Below are positions 1 to 8,233 of a DNA stretch of 56,279 nucleotides, one piece after another (positions within the stretch are counted from its first letter, which is position 1; every line of letters starts with the position of its first letter). Under the pieces are notes generated by a model. The model was not told where the DNA came from. It did not search any database and saw only the letters and a program-made list of their open reading frames with translations. The translations under genes and the position numbers were made by a program. The DNA is from Methanobrevibacter boviskoreani JH1 (GTDB lineage Archaea > Methanobacteriota > Methanobacteria > Methanobacteriales > Methanobacteriaceae). Where the stretch lies: contig NZ_BAGX02000010.1 in NCBI RefSeq assembly GCF_000320505.1, positions 1-56,279 on the forward strand, given 5' to 3'.

Positions 1-2
1 GT

Positions 3-107
3 AATCCTATCTTGTATCGTAGAATTATCAAACTCAATGTAGATTATTATAAAAAGCATCTTATCGGCGGTCGCAGATGGAATCCAGATAATTATTTAGT
101 TTTATAA
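3..107 (+). CDS. C-terminal fragment of unknown protein, cut by the window edge
   Basis: An open frame enters from the left edge and runs 34 codons to TAA at 105-107. The visible tail is basic and tyrosine-rich and ends in NPDNYLVL. It lies 25 nt before the next gene, in the same direction, and upstream of a tail-sheath-like gene, so it may be a phage tail or structural protein. I do not recognise the family. Only the C-terminus is visible, and the frame could in principle be chance. Confidence 0.45.
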   Translation, partial: NPILYRRIIKLNVDYYKKHLIGGRRWNPDNYLVL

Positions 108-132
108 AAAAATTAATTTTTAGGTTTAAATC

Positions 133-402
133 ATGACAGAAAATAAAGATAATCAAAATGAAGAAATTAAAAAGGACGTGAAGAATAATTCTAAAAATAA
201 AAAATCTAAATTAACCTTAATTAGTCTTGTAGATGAGAATAACTCACTACATATGGGTATGCTTGCATATAATAAATTAACTTCTCAATTTGAGGAAGAA
301 AAAAAATTATTAAACTCTTTTCAAGAAGATAAAATTATGCCAAGTATTACCTTATCAGAATTTAGAAAAAAATTAATCCAATATAAAAATAAGGAGATAT
401 AA
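133..402 (+). CDS. Small charged hypothetical protein, possibly phage-derived
   Basis: This is an 89-residue protein. The first ~28 residues are almost entirely Asn, Lys, Glu and Asp and look disordered. The remainder (from LTLISLVDENN) is a compact mixed alpha/beta stretch ending in a basic helix. AGGT lies 7 nt before the ATG. The stop is 4 nt before the next ATG, so the two genes are almost certainly co-transcribed and probably translationally coupled. The position directly before a sheath-like gene suggests a phage tail accessory protein, but no motif supports a specific function. Confidence 0.55.
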   Translation: MTENKDNQNEEIKKDVKNNSKNKKSKLTLISLVDENNSLHMGMLAYNKLTSQFEEEKKLLNSFQEDKIMPSITLSEFRKKLIQYKNKEI

Positions 403-406
403 AAAT

Positions 407-775
407 ATGGTAACTTATGAAGCATTGAAAAATAGACCACGAATTGTTGTTAATGACAATACTAATTATCTTTCACTTGATGGTGTTGGTGCAGAAATAC
501 CTGTTTTCATAGTAGGCAGTAATCATGAAGTAGAAAATATTAGTATTGAAAGTTACACTAATAGTCAATCAGTTATTAAATCATTAGGTTCTGATTCATC
601 TGATGTTAAAATTATCACTGACTTCTTTGAGGAGGCTAAAGTTAATTCTACTGGACAGTTAGGTGTTGAAAAAGTATATGTTGTTGATATTGGTGTTAAG
701 CAGTTGGAGTCTGATATTCATGCTGTAGGTTCTGATGATTATATTATATTCCGTTTCGGTACCGGTTGTAATTAA
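407..775 (+). pseudogene. Truncated contractile-tail sheath-like protein
   Basis: The 122 residues begin MVTYEALKNRPRIVV and continue with EIPVFIVGS, SYTNSQSVIKSLG and VEKVYVVDIGV. This order (small beta element, P-x-F-x-x-G, a helix with a phenylalanine or serine run, then V-Y-V-V-x-x-G) resembles the N-terminal region of myovirus-type tail sheath proteins. A complete sheath is several hundred residues long, and nothing coding follows the TAA at 773-775, so this looks like a 3'-truncated remnant. AAGGAG sits at good spacing before the ATG. The sheath assignment is pattern recognition, not certain. It could instead be a small intact protein of a decayed prophage. Confidence 0.42.
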
Positions 776-1090
776 CTACTAATTACAATAATTATTTTTG
801 TATAAAAAATAGTGTAATAGTAGGATGTAATCATAAACATTTAAATTAAAGTTTCAATTATATTCTGGAAATTATGAAGGAAAAATGTTTTAGCAGTAAA
901 TCACATGTTCTCTTTTTTTTACCCACAGATTAATAAGGGAAATATGATTTAGTGCTATTTTTTTTAAAAATTATTATTACTTTTTTTATTTTTTTTAATA
1001 ATATATACTACTTTTAAAGAAGAAAATAAAAATATTTATATAGTATGTAGTACAATATAATATTGTAAAAACAAATAGGAGGTGGAAAAA
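776..1090. other. AT-rich non-coding gap
   Basis: No convincing gene is visible. The stretch has several T-runs (about 906-917 and 957-1000) that could terminate the phage-like operon. The ribosome binding site AGGAGGTG at 1077-1084 belongs to the following small ORF. Confidence 0.5.
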
Positions 1091-1171
1091 ATTAAAGAAA
1101 AAGATGAAAAAATCTTAACTATTATTATCCTACTATTACAAATAGTTAAGATATTACTAATAAAATATTAA
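1091..1171 (+). CDS. Very small membrane peptide, putative AUU start
   Basis: A near-perfect ribosome binding site AGGAGGTG (1077-1084) is followed after 6 nt by ATT, then 25 further codons and TAA. The product is a charged KEKDEK segment followed by one strongly hydrophobic helix rich in Ile and Leu, ending KY. A GTG at 1082 is in frame but lies inside the ribosome binding site. No ATG or TTG is available. It precedes another tiny membrane protein in the same direction. The function is unknown, and the call rests on the ribosome binding site and the membrane-like composition. Confidence 0.4.
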   Translation: MKEKDEKILTIIILLLQIVKILLIKY

Positions 1172-1256
1172 GGGAGAAATCCCTAATAACTTTTATGGTA
1201 ATATATTCTTTTTCTTAATATATAAAAATTTCCAAAAAAATAATGGGGTGAGAAAA

Positions 1257-1424
1257 ATGAATTATATTATAAATATAATAGAATTAATTTTATTAATACT
1301 CTTAATATATTTAATATATAAAAATTTCAAAGAAAATAAAAAATTAAACAAAAACCAATATTTTTACATAATATTTGTTGTAATAATAATATTCGGCATA
1401 ATAATAGAATATTTGATATTATAA
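1257..1424 (+). CDS. Small two-helix membrane protein
   Basis: A 55-residue ORF starts with ATG, preceded by GGGGTGAGAAA as ribosome binding site. It encodes a hydrophobic N-terminal helix (about residues 4-21), a basic hinge KNFKENKKLNKN and a second hydrophobic helix (about 37-55), so it is very probably a hairpin inner-membrane protein. It lies between another short membrane peptide and the 117-residue gene at 1477, all on the same strand. No family was recognised. Phage or plasmid genes often have this size and character. Confidence 0.55.
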   Translation: MNYIINIIELILLILLIYLIYKNFKENKKLNKNQYFYIIFVVIIIFGIIIEYLIL

Positions 1425-1476
1425 AAGAGATATAACAATATATTTCTTTTATTTTTTTAAAAAGGGGAAATAGGAT

Positions 1477-1830
1477 ATGGGAAAATATACTTCAATTAAA
1501 ATAAATTCAAATCTTGCAGATGAACTAAAAATATTAAAAGAAGAAAACAATCTTGCATCATTAAATGAGGTAATAGAAAAACTAATACCAAATGCAGTAA
1601 ACGAGGAATACCAATTCAACCGCGAACCACCAGCATTCACACTAAAAGGATCTAAAGAGAATTTACCCATAAGTTACAGTATGCTTAAAAAATCCGATAA
1701 TGGCAAAACATGGAGCACTGACTTAATGGAAGCAACAATATTATTTAATGATAACTATGGTTGTTTAATCCGCTTCATGATACCAAACACAGACGAAGTA
1801 GATTGCATTTATTACCACTACTTAAAATAA
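1477..1830 (+). CDS. Hypothetical protein with ribbon-helix-helix-like N-terminus
   Basis: This 117-residue protein begins MGKYTSIKINSNLADELK, followed by a helix, a short turn and SLNEVIEKLIP. That is the beta-strand, helix, helix pattern of ribbon-helix-helix DNA-binding proteins and VapB-like antitoxins (roughly residues 3-40). The remaining ~75 residues are mixed alpha/beta with a tryptophan (TWSTDLMEATILFND) and end IYYHYLK. A DNA-binding or antitoxin-like role is inferred from the N-terminus only. It sits in the small-gene cluster beside the prophage remnant and has no obvious toxin partner in the window. Confidence 0.55.
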   Translation: MGKYTSIKINSNLADELKILKEENNLASLNEVIEKLIPNAVNEEYQFNREPPAFTLKGSKENLPISYSMLKKSDNGKTWSTDLMEATILFNDNYGCLIRFMIPNTDEVDCIYYHYLK

Positions 1831-2025
1831 AAAAAATATTATTATCCTCTTGTTCTCATTTTTTTTTCAAAATTAATAACGCTTTCTATAAAAATGAATA
1901 TTAATAATAAACCCTTATTTTTTTATTAAATTCAATTGAAGATTTCATTAAAAAATTATAAAAATCAGTTTTAATAATACATGTTATTATATAAGAAAAA
2001 AAGGGAATACATACAAAAATGTAGA

Positions 2026-2097
2026 TAGTTCCTGGCGGAGTCGAACCGCCATCACAAGATCCAGGGTCTCGTATGATTGCCATTACACTAAGGAACT
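2026..2097 (-). tRNA. tRNA-Gln (anticodon CTG) with C at position 33
   Basis: The reverse strand folds into a complete cloverleaf. The acceptor is AGTTCCT/AGGAACT with A discriminator, the D-stem GTGT/ATAC, the T-arm GGCGG-TTCGACT-CCGCC, and the anticodon stem CGAGA/TCTTG. The anticodon loop is CCCTGGA, giving anticodon CTG at 2062-2064. The A1-U72 first pair fits archaeal tRNA-Gln, which is made by the transamidation route. The base before the anticodon is C instead of the almost invariant U33. No CCA is encoded. The neighbouring prophage-like fragment suggests this locus may have been an integration target, but I could not identify an att repeat. Confidence 0.85.
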
Positions 2098-2214
2098 ATA
2101 AAAAACAATAAAACTAATTTATTAATTTATATAAATCATTAAATTAATACTATTACTATAATATGTTTTTCATGATTTATAATGTTTTTCAATAATTATT
2201 ATAGTAATTCCAAC

Positions 2215-2243
2215 TATAAAAGGATATCCCAATATCCTTTATA
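2215..2243. other. Long hairpin between tRNA-Gln and the RNase J-like gene
   Basis: TATAAAAGGATAT and ATATCCTTTATA form an almost perfect inverted repeat with a 4-nt loop and a single extra A. It lies in the divergent region between the minus-strand tRNA and the plus-strand gene at 2303, so it could be an operator or a promoter-overlapping structure. It is not followed by a T-tract, so it is not a classical terminator. Confidence 0.45.
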
Positions 2244-2302
2244 AGTCGGTGTCGAATTATTATAAAATAATTATTTTTTAGAATGTAATTTAAGGGGTTT
2301 AT

Positions 2303-3874
2303 ATGAGTGATATTAGTTTTTATGGCGGAGTAGATGAGATTGGTGGAAACAAGATCAAATTGGATATGGATTCCACATCACTTTTACTTGATTTTGGAAT
2401 GAGCTTTAAGCAATACGGTAAGTTTTTCTCAGAATTCATTAATCCTAGAAAGGCTAACGGTATCGGGGACTTTATTGAACTGGGACTTATACCTGATGTT
2501 AAGGGAATATACAGGTCTGATTTTCTAGGTCATATGGGAATCCCACAGGAGGAAAAACCTGCCGTGGACGGTCTGCTTCTATCACATGCACATGCGGACC
2601 ATGCGGATTACATATCACATCTTAGAAGTGACATTCCGATTTACATGACCCGGAACTCCAAGATAATACTGCAGGTTATTGGTGAGACAGGTCTCAACTC
2701 CGGTTTCAAGGATATCTATCAATATAAAACACAGTTTACCTATGTTCCCAAAAAAACCGGCAGCGGTTTCAAGAAGCTTACAGGTGATGAGGCCAAACAT
2801 CCGAGGGATATTCGAATACTTGAGCCTTATGATGTTCAAGCTATCGGGGACTTAAACGTTCAGCTTGCGCCTGTTGATCACTCACTTCCAGGTGCCGCAG
2901 GTTTTCTAATTGAGGGGAGCCAGGAAAACGTTGTATATACTGGGGACCTACGTTTCCACGGTAGAAACAGGGATTTGACCAGGGACTTTGTAAAACATGC
3001 CAGAAGATTCTCACCTAATGTCATGATATGTGAGGGTACAAGAATCAACAGTGAGGAATATAGAAAGGAATTCGACGATGAAGGAAACAGAATCGAGTAT
3101 CTTGAACTGGAGGAGGATATCGAGGAGAGGGTCTATAATCTAATAGGTGACTTCAAGGGCCTTGTCATCGCCAATTTCCCCCTCAGGGATCTTGACAGGC
3201 TGATTACCTTCCATAACATTGCAAAGGAGACCGACAGAACATTGCTCGTTTCCACTAAACAGGCATATATGTTAAAGCTCATTGAGGAGGAAAACGAGGA
3301 GAAGACCATCTATCCAAGTATCCATGATGAGAATATTGGAATATATATAAGGCGTAAGGGCGACGGACTTGTATCCTCCCTGAGAAATGGTGATGGCCAT
3401 TCAAGTGATTTCTATGTTTCAAAGGATAATAATTGGGTTAATGCAGATGAGGACATCTATATAAAGGAATATGAAAAATGGGAAAGGGAATTTCTGGACT
3501 ATGATAACGCATACACCTATAGGGATATCCAGGATAATGAATCGGGCTTTATCATACGCCTTGATAATTTTTCATTCATGGAGCTGATCGATATTAAACC
3601 TGAAAATGCGATCTATCTTCACAGTACAACCGAACCATTTAATGAGGAGATGGAGATGAATTATGAGATAACCGAAAATTGGCTGAACCATTTTGATATT
3701 CCAATCTATAACCACTTCCATGTATCAGGTCATGCGAAGGGTCCTGAACTTCTTGAGATGGTAAGGGAGATTCATCCCGATGTTTTATATCCTGTCCATA
3801 CGGAGCATGCCGAGTTATATGACGTGCTAAAGGATGATGGCATAAAGGTTATTCATCCCAGCTTGTCCAAATAG
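2303..3874 (+). CDS. RNase J-like metallo-beta-lactamase (predicted exo/endoribonuclease)
   Basis: The 523-residue protein has the metallo-beta-lactamase signature SHAHADHADY (H95, H97, D99, H100), then a zinc-ligand segment APVDHSLPGAAG and VYTGDLRFHG. Near the C-terminus are HVSGHAKG and LYPVHTEHAE, the SGHA and P-x-H-x-E elements of the RNase J / beta-CASP group. It is therefore predicted to be a cytoplasmic zinc-dependent RNA- or DNA-processing nuclease rather than a small-molecule lactamase. The start is supported by AAGGGG before the ATG. Codon use is clearly richer in G and C than neighbouring small genes, as expected for a conserved chromosomal gene. It is transcribed alone. It is longer than the canonical archaeal RNase J and its N-terminus differs, so it is probably a separate subfamily. 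Confidence 0.8.
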   Translation: MSDISFYGGVDEIGGNKIKLDMDSTSLLLDFGMSFKQYGKFFSEFINPRKANGIGDFIELGLIPDVKGIYRSDFLGHMGIPQEEKPAVDGLLLSHAHADHADYISHLRSDIPIYMTRNSKIILQVIGETGLNSGFKDIYQYKTQFTYVPKKTGSGFKKLTGDEAKHPRDIRILEPYDVQAIGDLNVQLAPVDHSLPGAAGFLIEGSQENVVYTGDLRFHGRNRDLTRDFVKHARRFSPNVMICEGTRINSEEYRKEFDDEGNRIEYLELEEDIEERVYNLIGDFKGLVIANFPLRDLDRLITFHNIAKETDRTLLVSTKQAYMLKLIEEENEEKTIYPSIHDENIGIYIRRKGDGLVSSLRNGDGHSSDFYVSKDNNWVNADEDIYIKEYEKWEREFLDYDNAYTYRDIQDNESGFIIRLDNFSFMELIDIKPENAIYLHSTTEPFNEEMEMNYEITENWLNHFDIPIYNHFHVSGHAKGPELLEMVREIHPDVLYPVHTEHAELYDVLKDDGIKVIHPSLSK

Positions 3875-3937
3875 AAATTAATATTTCTTGTAAAATGATT
3901 ATTTAATCGACTTTTTTTATTTTAATTTTTTATCTTT

Positions 3938-4091
3938 ACTATGCTTCTAATTGGGGTTTTTTTAATAGTGTATTTAAGTAGATTTCATTTTTACTAGGCT
4001 TCTAAATGGGTTTTTTAATATTGTATTTAATCGGATTTCATTTTTGTCAGGTTTTTATATTGCTTTTTTAATATTCTATTTAAGTAGATTT
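3938..4091. repeat. Three degenerate tandem repeats (~54 nt)
   Basis: Units start at about 3938, 3993 and 4046. They share a RCTWGGCTTCTAAnTGGG-like head, a T-tract, TTAATAnTGTATTTAA and GnAGATTTCATTTTT. They follow the stop of the RNase J-like gene. Each unit carries a 6-9 nt T-run on the coding strand, so they may act as several successive U-tract terminators. Confidence 0.6.
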
Positions 4092-4128
4092 GATAAAAAT
4101 TATATATCACTTTAAATAAAGTACTAAT

Positions 4129-4506
4129 ATGAATTTTAAAGAGGAATTGATGAAAGGGGATTCTGGATATTCAAGGCTTCAGAAGTATTTAATCTATTTT
4201 TCATGTGCACTACTTTTCATCTGTATGTTTCTACAGTTCTGGATAGATGTAAATCAATATAACTTTAATTTTGCTGTAGCCATTGGAGTTTTTTTAATTT
4301 TCTTTATCTACATTGTATCCAAGGATGAAAGATTGATTCCAAATTCAAACAGTAAATCCGAGGCCATATTTGCACTTATCATGACCATAGTCTTGCTTAT
4401 GGTTGTTGTGGCGGTTTATTGGAACACTAGCCTGCTTAACGTTTCATTTGTTTTGGCATCATCCATTGTTAACCTGGTGGTTTTCATTCCACATGCCCTA
4501 TCCTGA
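4129..4506 (+). CDS. Small four-helix membrane protein
   Basis: The 125-residue protein has about four hydrophobic helices (roughly residues 20-39, 47-63, 80-99 and 101-122) separated by short charged loops, with a cytosolic-looking N-terminus MNFKEELMKGDSGYSRLQKY. The C-terminus LASSIVNLVVFIPHALS matches that of the protein at 13145 (IASILNYIAFVPH), so the two are paralogues. No ribosome binding site precedes the ATG, but a TATA-like ATTATATAT lies about 25 nt upstream (4099-4107), so the message is probably leaderless. The function is unknown. Confidence 0.7.
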   Translation: MNFKEELMKGDSGYSRLQKYLIYFSCALLFICMFLQFWIDVNQYNFNFAVAIGVFLIFFIYIVSKDERLIPNSNSKSEAIFALIMTIVLLMVVVAVYWNTSLLNVSFVLASSIVNLVVFIPHALS

Positions 4507-4549
4507 AGACTATTATTAAATTACTTTTTTTTATTTTACTCTATTTTTT

Positions 4550-4760
4550 AAGATTTTAGAATAAATGCTGAAATCCATTTAATTAGGATGCATTGCTTTT
4601 TAATTTACCTTTTTTTTAATTTCCACTATTTTAAAGATTTTATAATAAATGCTGAAATCTATTTGGTTATGGGGTATTGTTTTTTCATCTACTTTTTCTA
4701 GTTTCCACTTTTTTTAGATTCTAATATAGAAAGGCTAAAATTTATTTAATCAGGAAACAT
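4550..4760. repeat. Three degenerate tandem repeats (~83 nt) before glf
   Basis: Units begin near 4550, 4634 and 4715. They share AAGATTTTAnAATAAATGCTG, AAATCTATTTnnTTA and AnTTTCCACT elements, each with a T-tract. They fill most of the gap of about 300 nt between the small membrane protein and glf (4507-4816). I see no gene in this gap. The arrangement is similar in kind to, but different in sequence from, the array at 3938. Confidence 0.6.
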
Positions 4761-4816
4761 ATATAATTTATTATTATAATTAGTTTTATAAATTTTATAA
4801 AAATATTGTGATTTAT

Positions 4817-5917
4817 ATGGAATATGATTATTTAATAGTTGGTTCAGGACTTTTTGGTTCTGTATTTGCACGTGAAATGACAGATAAAGGTAAGAAATGT
4901 TTAGTTATTGAAAGAAGGGATCATATAGGAGGTAACGTTTACACTAAGGAGGACCATGGTATAAATGTTCATATGTATGGTGCACATATATTCCACACAG
5001 ACAATAAAGAGGTCTGGGAATATGTAAATAAATATGCTGATTTTAACCGTTTTACAAACTCACCTATTGCAAACTATAAGGGTGAACTATACAATCTTCC
5101 TTTCAATATGAATACCTTCCATGAGATGTGGGGAATCAAAACCCCTCAGGAGGCTGTTGAAATTATTGAATCTCAAAAGGCCGAGGCAAATATTACAGAA
5201 CCTAAGAACCTTGAGGAACAGGCTATCAGTCTTGTAGGTAAGGATATTTACGAGAAGTTGGTTAAGGGATATACCGAAAAACAGTGGGGAAGGAAATGTA
5301 GTGAACTTCCTGCATTTATTATTAAACGTTTGCCTGTAAGACTAATCTATGACAATAACTATTTCAACGATTTATACCAGGGAATACCTATTGGTGGATA
5401 TACCCAGATTATTGAAAAGCTTTTGGACGGCATTGATGTTAAGATTAACTGCGATTTCTTTGACGATAAGGAGAAATGGATGAATGTTGCGGACAAGGTG
5501 ATATTTACCGGTATGATAGACCAGTTCTACGATTACTGTTATGGTGAACTTGAATATAGGGGCCTTAAGTTTGAGACTGAATTGAAGGATACCGATAACT
5601 ATCAGGGTAACGCTGTTGTAAACTATACCGATGCTGAAACTCCATTTACAAGAATCATCGAACATAAGCACTTTGAATCTGCCGAATCAGATGTCACCAT
5701 CATTACCCATGAATATCCACAGACCTGGAAAAGGGGCATGGAGGCATACTATCCTGTAAATAACGAGGCAAACAATAACCTATTTGCAAAATACCAAAAA
5801 TTAGCGGATAAGGAGGACAAGGTTATCTTCGGTGGTCGTCTAGGTCTATATAAATATTATAATATGGATAAGATCATTGAGGAGGCTTTGGCTTTGGTTG
5901 ATGCTGAAAGTAATTAG
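4817..5917 (+). CDS. glf: UDP-galactopyranose mutase
   Basis: This 366-residue flavoenzyme interconverts UDP-galactopyranose and UDP-galactofuranose, supplying galactofuranose for surface glycans. The N-terminal dinucleotide-binding motif is YLIVGSGLFGSVFA, followed by the E-R-R FAD-contacting end of strand two and the family's GAHIFHT and YTEKQWG motifs. The length is typical. I chose ATG 4817 over an in-frame GTG at 4808 because the GTG belongs to the ribosome binding site (GTGATTTAT then ATG). It is a single-gene unit flanked by repeat-rich gaps. Together with TarI/TarJ further right it points to complex cell-surface polymers. Confidence 0.93.
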   Translation: MEYDYLIVGSGLFGSVFAREMTDKGKKCLVIERRDHIGGNVYTKEDHGINVHMYGAHIFHTDNKEVWEYVNKYADFNRFTNSPIANYKGELYNLPFNMNTFHEMWGIKTPQEAVEIIESQKAEANITEPKNLEEQAISLVGKDIYEKLVKGYTEKQWGRKCSELPAFIIKRLPVRLIYDNNYFNDLYQGIPIGGYTQIIEKLLDGIDVKINCDFFDDKEKWMNVADKVIFTGMIDQFYDYCYGELEYRGLKFETELKDTDNYQGNAVVNYTDAETPFTRIIEHKHFESAESDVTIITHEYPQTWKRGMEAYYPVNNEANNNLFAKYQKLADKEDKVIFGGRLGLYKYYNMDKIIEEALALVDAESN

Positions 5918-6237
5918 ATTTCATTAATTACTTTTTTTACACTTTTTTTCATTGAATTCTGGGATTGGATTTCTCAATTGTTTTTTTATTGGATTTTAAG
6001 TTCGGACTTTTTTTTAGTTGATTTAAAGTAGAATCTCTATTCATTGCTTTTTTTATGTTTTTTTTTACCTGATTTTAAAATATAATTTTTAATTGTTTTT
6101 TCAGTAAATTGGATGATCAATTACCAATTTTTCATCATTTAAGGACATAAAGTCTACAATTCCATTCTAAAACAATTAAAAATATTAAATCAGGAATTAA
6201 CTGGTTTTAAAATGTTTGTTAAATCTTCTAAAACAGT
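5918..6237. other. T-tract-rich gap, probable bidirectional terminator region
   Basis: This gap lies between the convergent ends of glf and the SseB-like gene. It contains at least six runs of seven or more T on the plus strand (about 5930-6090), spaced a few dozen nucleotides apart, which fits archaeal U-tract termination of glf. No gene is seen. Confidence 0.5.
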
Positions 6238-7194
6238 TTATTCGATCTCCCAGAAATTACCGTCATTATCTAAACCGACTGGAAATCCGCATCTTTCCAA
6301 CCATCTATCGGTTGTAAGTTCTGGAATAGGGGCAGTGTTAAAAGTCTGTCTAAATATTCTTCTTGAATCGTTAACAAGTGATGGGTTAATTGTATCATTA
6401 CCAATGAATGCTTTCCAATTGTCTTTAAATAGATGTAAAAGAACAATCTGTACTTTGCCCTTATATTCATAAATATCTAAAACCTTAAACAATGAATTAG
6501 GGCCACAGGTAAATAAATTCCAATTAGTCTCCTCTTCAAACTCTGAACAGTCAATGCAATGATTGGATATGATGGCAAAACGACAGTTTGTAACAATTTT
6601 ACCGATTTTATTACTTGAATCTACAAATGCCCTTTCCTGAATTATCTGGCCGATTTCATATTTGTTGATTAGATCTTTGGATAGATCTAGGTCTCTGACA
6701 AAGAAACCTACCTGGTCATAGGCCATGTTAACCTTCTCCTTCTGACTTAACTTACCTGAATGCTTTTTATCATCAAATAAACGTAAAAAATCTTTAAACG
6801 CTATTGAAAAACCATTCTCATTAAACGGATTAATGACAATGTCTATAAAGTTTGCTGTTTTAAATTTTTCAGCAATATCCGCACTATCTATTAGTAATAT
6901 GTTGTCGCAGTTAACGTTGATTAACTCCTTTTCGTTTGTAAATACAAATAGATGCACGTTTCCATTTTCATCCACATAGGTCAAGGGTTTAAATCCAAGG
7001 GGTTCCTTGGTTGTATAGGTTTCCCCTACCTTCACATTTTCCAGTGCATCTTTGTTTCTTGTAAACTCAATGGGCAAAAGTAAGGACGCTTTTTTCAACT
7101 CTTCAATAAGCATCTTCTCATATTCACGTGTTCTCTTCTCTGCACTTACATTAATTAAATCGTCTAAACGTTTGTTGTTAACCTCATCAGACAT
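6238..7194 (-). CDS. SseB-like protein
   Basis: The 318-residue protein starts MSDEVNNKRLDDLINVS. The segment with LLLPIEFTRN, GFKPLTYVDENG, VHLFVFTNEKEL and a following hydrophobic IDIVINPF strand corresponds to the SseB N-terminal domain, a fold of unknown biochemical role found in many bacteria and archaea. The second half (about residues 165-318) is less conserved and contains C-x2-C-like cysteines (NHCIDCSEF). The ATG at 7194 is preced by GGGGA at good spacing. The longer TTG-started frame at 7206 lies inside the ribosome binding site. It is transcribed against glf. Confidence 0.65.
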   Translation of the reverse strand: MSDEVNNKRLDDLINVSAEKRTREYEKMLIEELKKASLLLPIEFTRNKDALENVKVGETYTTKEPLGFKPLTYVDENGNVHLFVFTNEKELINVNCDNILLIDSADIAEKFKTANFIDIVINPFNENGFSIAFKDFLRLFDDKKHSGKLSQKEKVNMAYDQVGFFVRDLDLSKDLINKYEIGQIIQERAFVDSSNKIGKIVTNCRFAIISNHCIDCSEFEEETNWNLFTCGPNSLFKVLDIYEYKGKVQIVLLHLFKDNWKAFIGNDTINPSLVNDSRRIFRQTFNTAPIPELTTDRWLERCGFPVGLDNDGNFWEIE

Positions 7195-7603
7195 ATTTAT
7201 CCCCAAATTAACTTTTTTATTAAAATTTTAGGTCAATCCTTTATAGATCTGGAATCTAATAAAGATATTTCCAATCAGCTTTTGAAAGAGTTTTTAAAGA
7301 ATATCCTTATAAGCTTGATTAAACATTCTTATAAGATATTTTTAAATAATATTTTTATTAGGTCTGATTGGACCTTTCTAGAAAATATCTTTATAAAGTA
7401 TCATTATTAAATATGATTAAACCTTTAACAATCATTTAATTATATCATTCACTAGTTATAAAAAAATTTCCATTAGTGTTTAATGTAGAATCGGATTTTC
7501 TTCTAGGTATGTCCATAGGAAATTTAAATTCCAGTTTTATAAAAATACCAATCGCTCATGACCTTAAAAAATATTTTAATATAATATACCATAATATAAT
7601 ATT
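7195..7603. other. Non-coding gap between divergent genes
   Basis: No gene is seen. The stretch holds diverged repeats of a GATTAAACnTTTATAAnATAT-like element (about 7300-7430), which could be operators or remnants. A TATA-like TTTAATATAAT at 7575-7585 lies about 24 nt before the ATG of the next gene. Confidence 0.4.
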
Positions 7604-8233
7604 ATGAAAGAATTGTATATCTTTGACTTTGATGGAACTTTGGTGGATTCTATAGTGGATTCCATTGCATGTGTTAACGAGGTTTTAAAAAGATTTGATA
7701 AACCAACTTATGATAAAGATCTGAAAACATTATATTATAAGGATTTTAGACAGTTTCTAAAAGATATCGATGCAGGTAAGGAAACAGACGTGTATCCTGC
7801 ATATATTGATTTATATAAGGATTATCCGAAAGTCCACACCCGTCCATATGACGGTGTTAAAGAGGTTCTAGAAGAGTTGTCCAATCGGGGAAAAACATTG
7901 GCGATATGCTCAAACAGGGATGAGAAATATTTGAATGAATTTTCTAAGGAGCTTTTCAAGGATATCAATTTTAAGTATATCTCAGGCTATAGGAAAGGCA
8001 TACCTGACAAGCCTAATCCATACAGACTAAATGAGATAGTCGAAATGGAAGGCTGCAGCAAGGATGAAGTATTGTATTTCGGTGATAAGGATGCTGATAT
8101 TGCAGCTGCAGAGAATGCCTCCATGGATATGGTTTTGGTGACATATGGTCAGGGCAATGATGAGGATTATTCAAGCGATTATCCTTTAAGAATCATTGAC
8201 TCACCTTATGATATATTGGATTTGGATTTTTGA
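7604..8233 (+). CDS. HAD-superfamily phosphatase, paralogue 1
   Basis: The 209-residue HAD hydrolase resembles phosphoglycolate phosphatases and beta-phosphoglucomutases. It has motif I FDFDGTLVDS (nucleophile D8, acid D10), motif II AICSNRD, a lysine and proline segment RKGIPDKPNPYRLN as motif III, and motif IV FGDKDADI. Residues 15-85 form the helical cap of a class C1 HAD. The substrate cannot be read from the sequence. There is no ribosome binding site and a TATA box sits ~24 nt upstream, so the mRNA may be leaderless. It is one of four close paralogues in this window (also 8418, 10334 and 20816), three of them within 3.4 kb. Confidence 0.85.
   Translation: MKELYIFDFDGTLVDSIVDSIACVNEVLKRFDKPTYDKDLKTLYYKDFRQFLKDIDAGKETDVYPAYIDLYKDYPKVHTRPYDGVKEVLEELSNRGKTLAICSNRDEKYLNEFSKELFKDINFKYISGYRKGIPDKPNPYRLNEIVEMEGCSKDEVLYFGDKDADIAAAENASMDMVLVTYGQGNDEDYSSDYPLRIIDSPYDILDLDF

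Noticed and set aside
1901-2083. Minus-strand 60-codon ORF
   Set aside because: It runs through the tRNA-Gln gene and has no ribosome binding site.
4808-4816. GTG start for UDP-galactopyranose mutase
   Set aside because: This GTG is part of the ribosome binding site GTGATTTAT, and the conserved protein begins at ATG 4817. The same reasoning moves the starts at 22922, 10319, 20786 and 7206.
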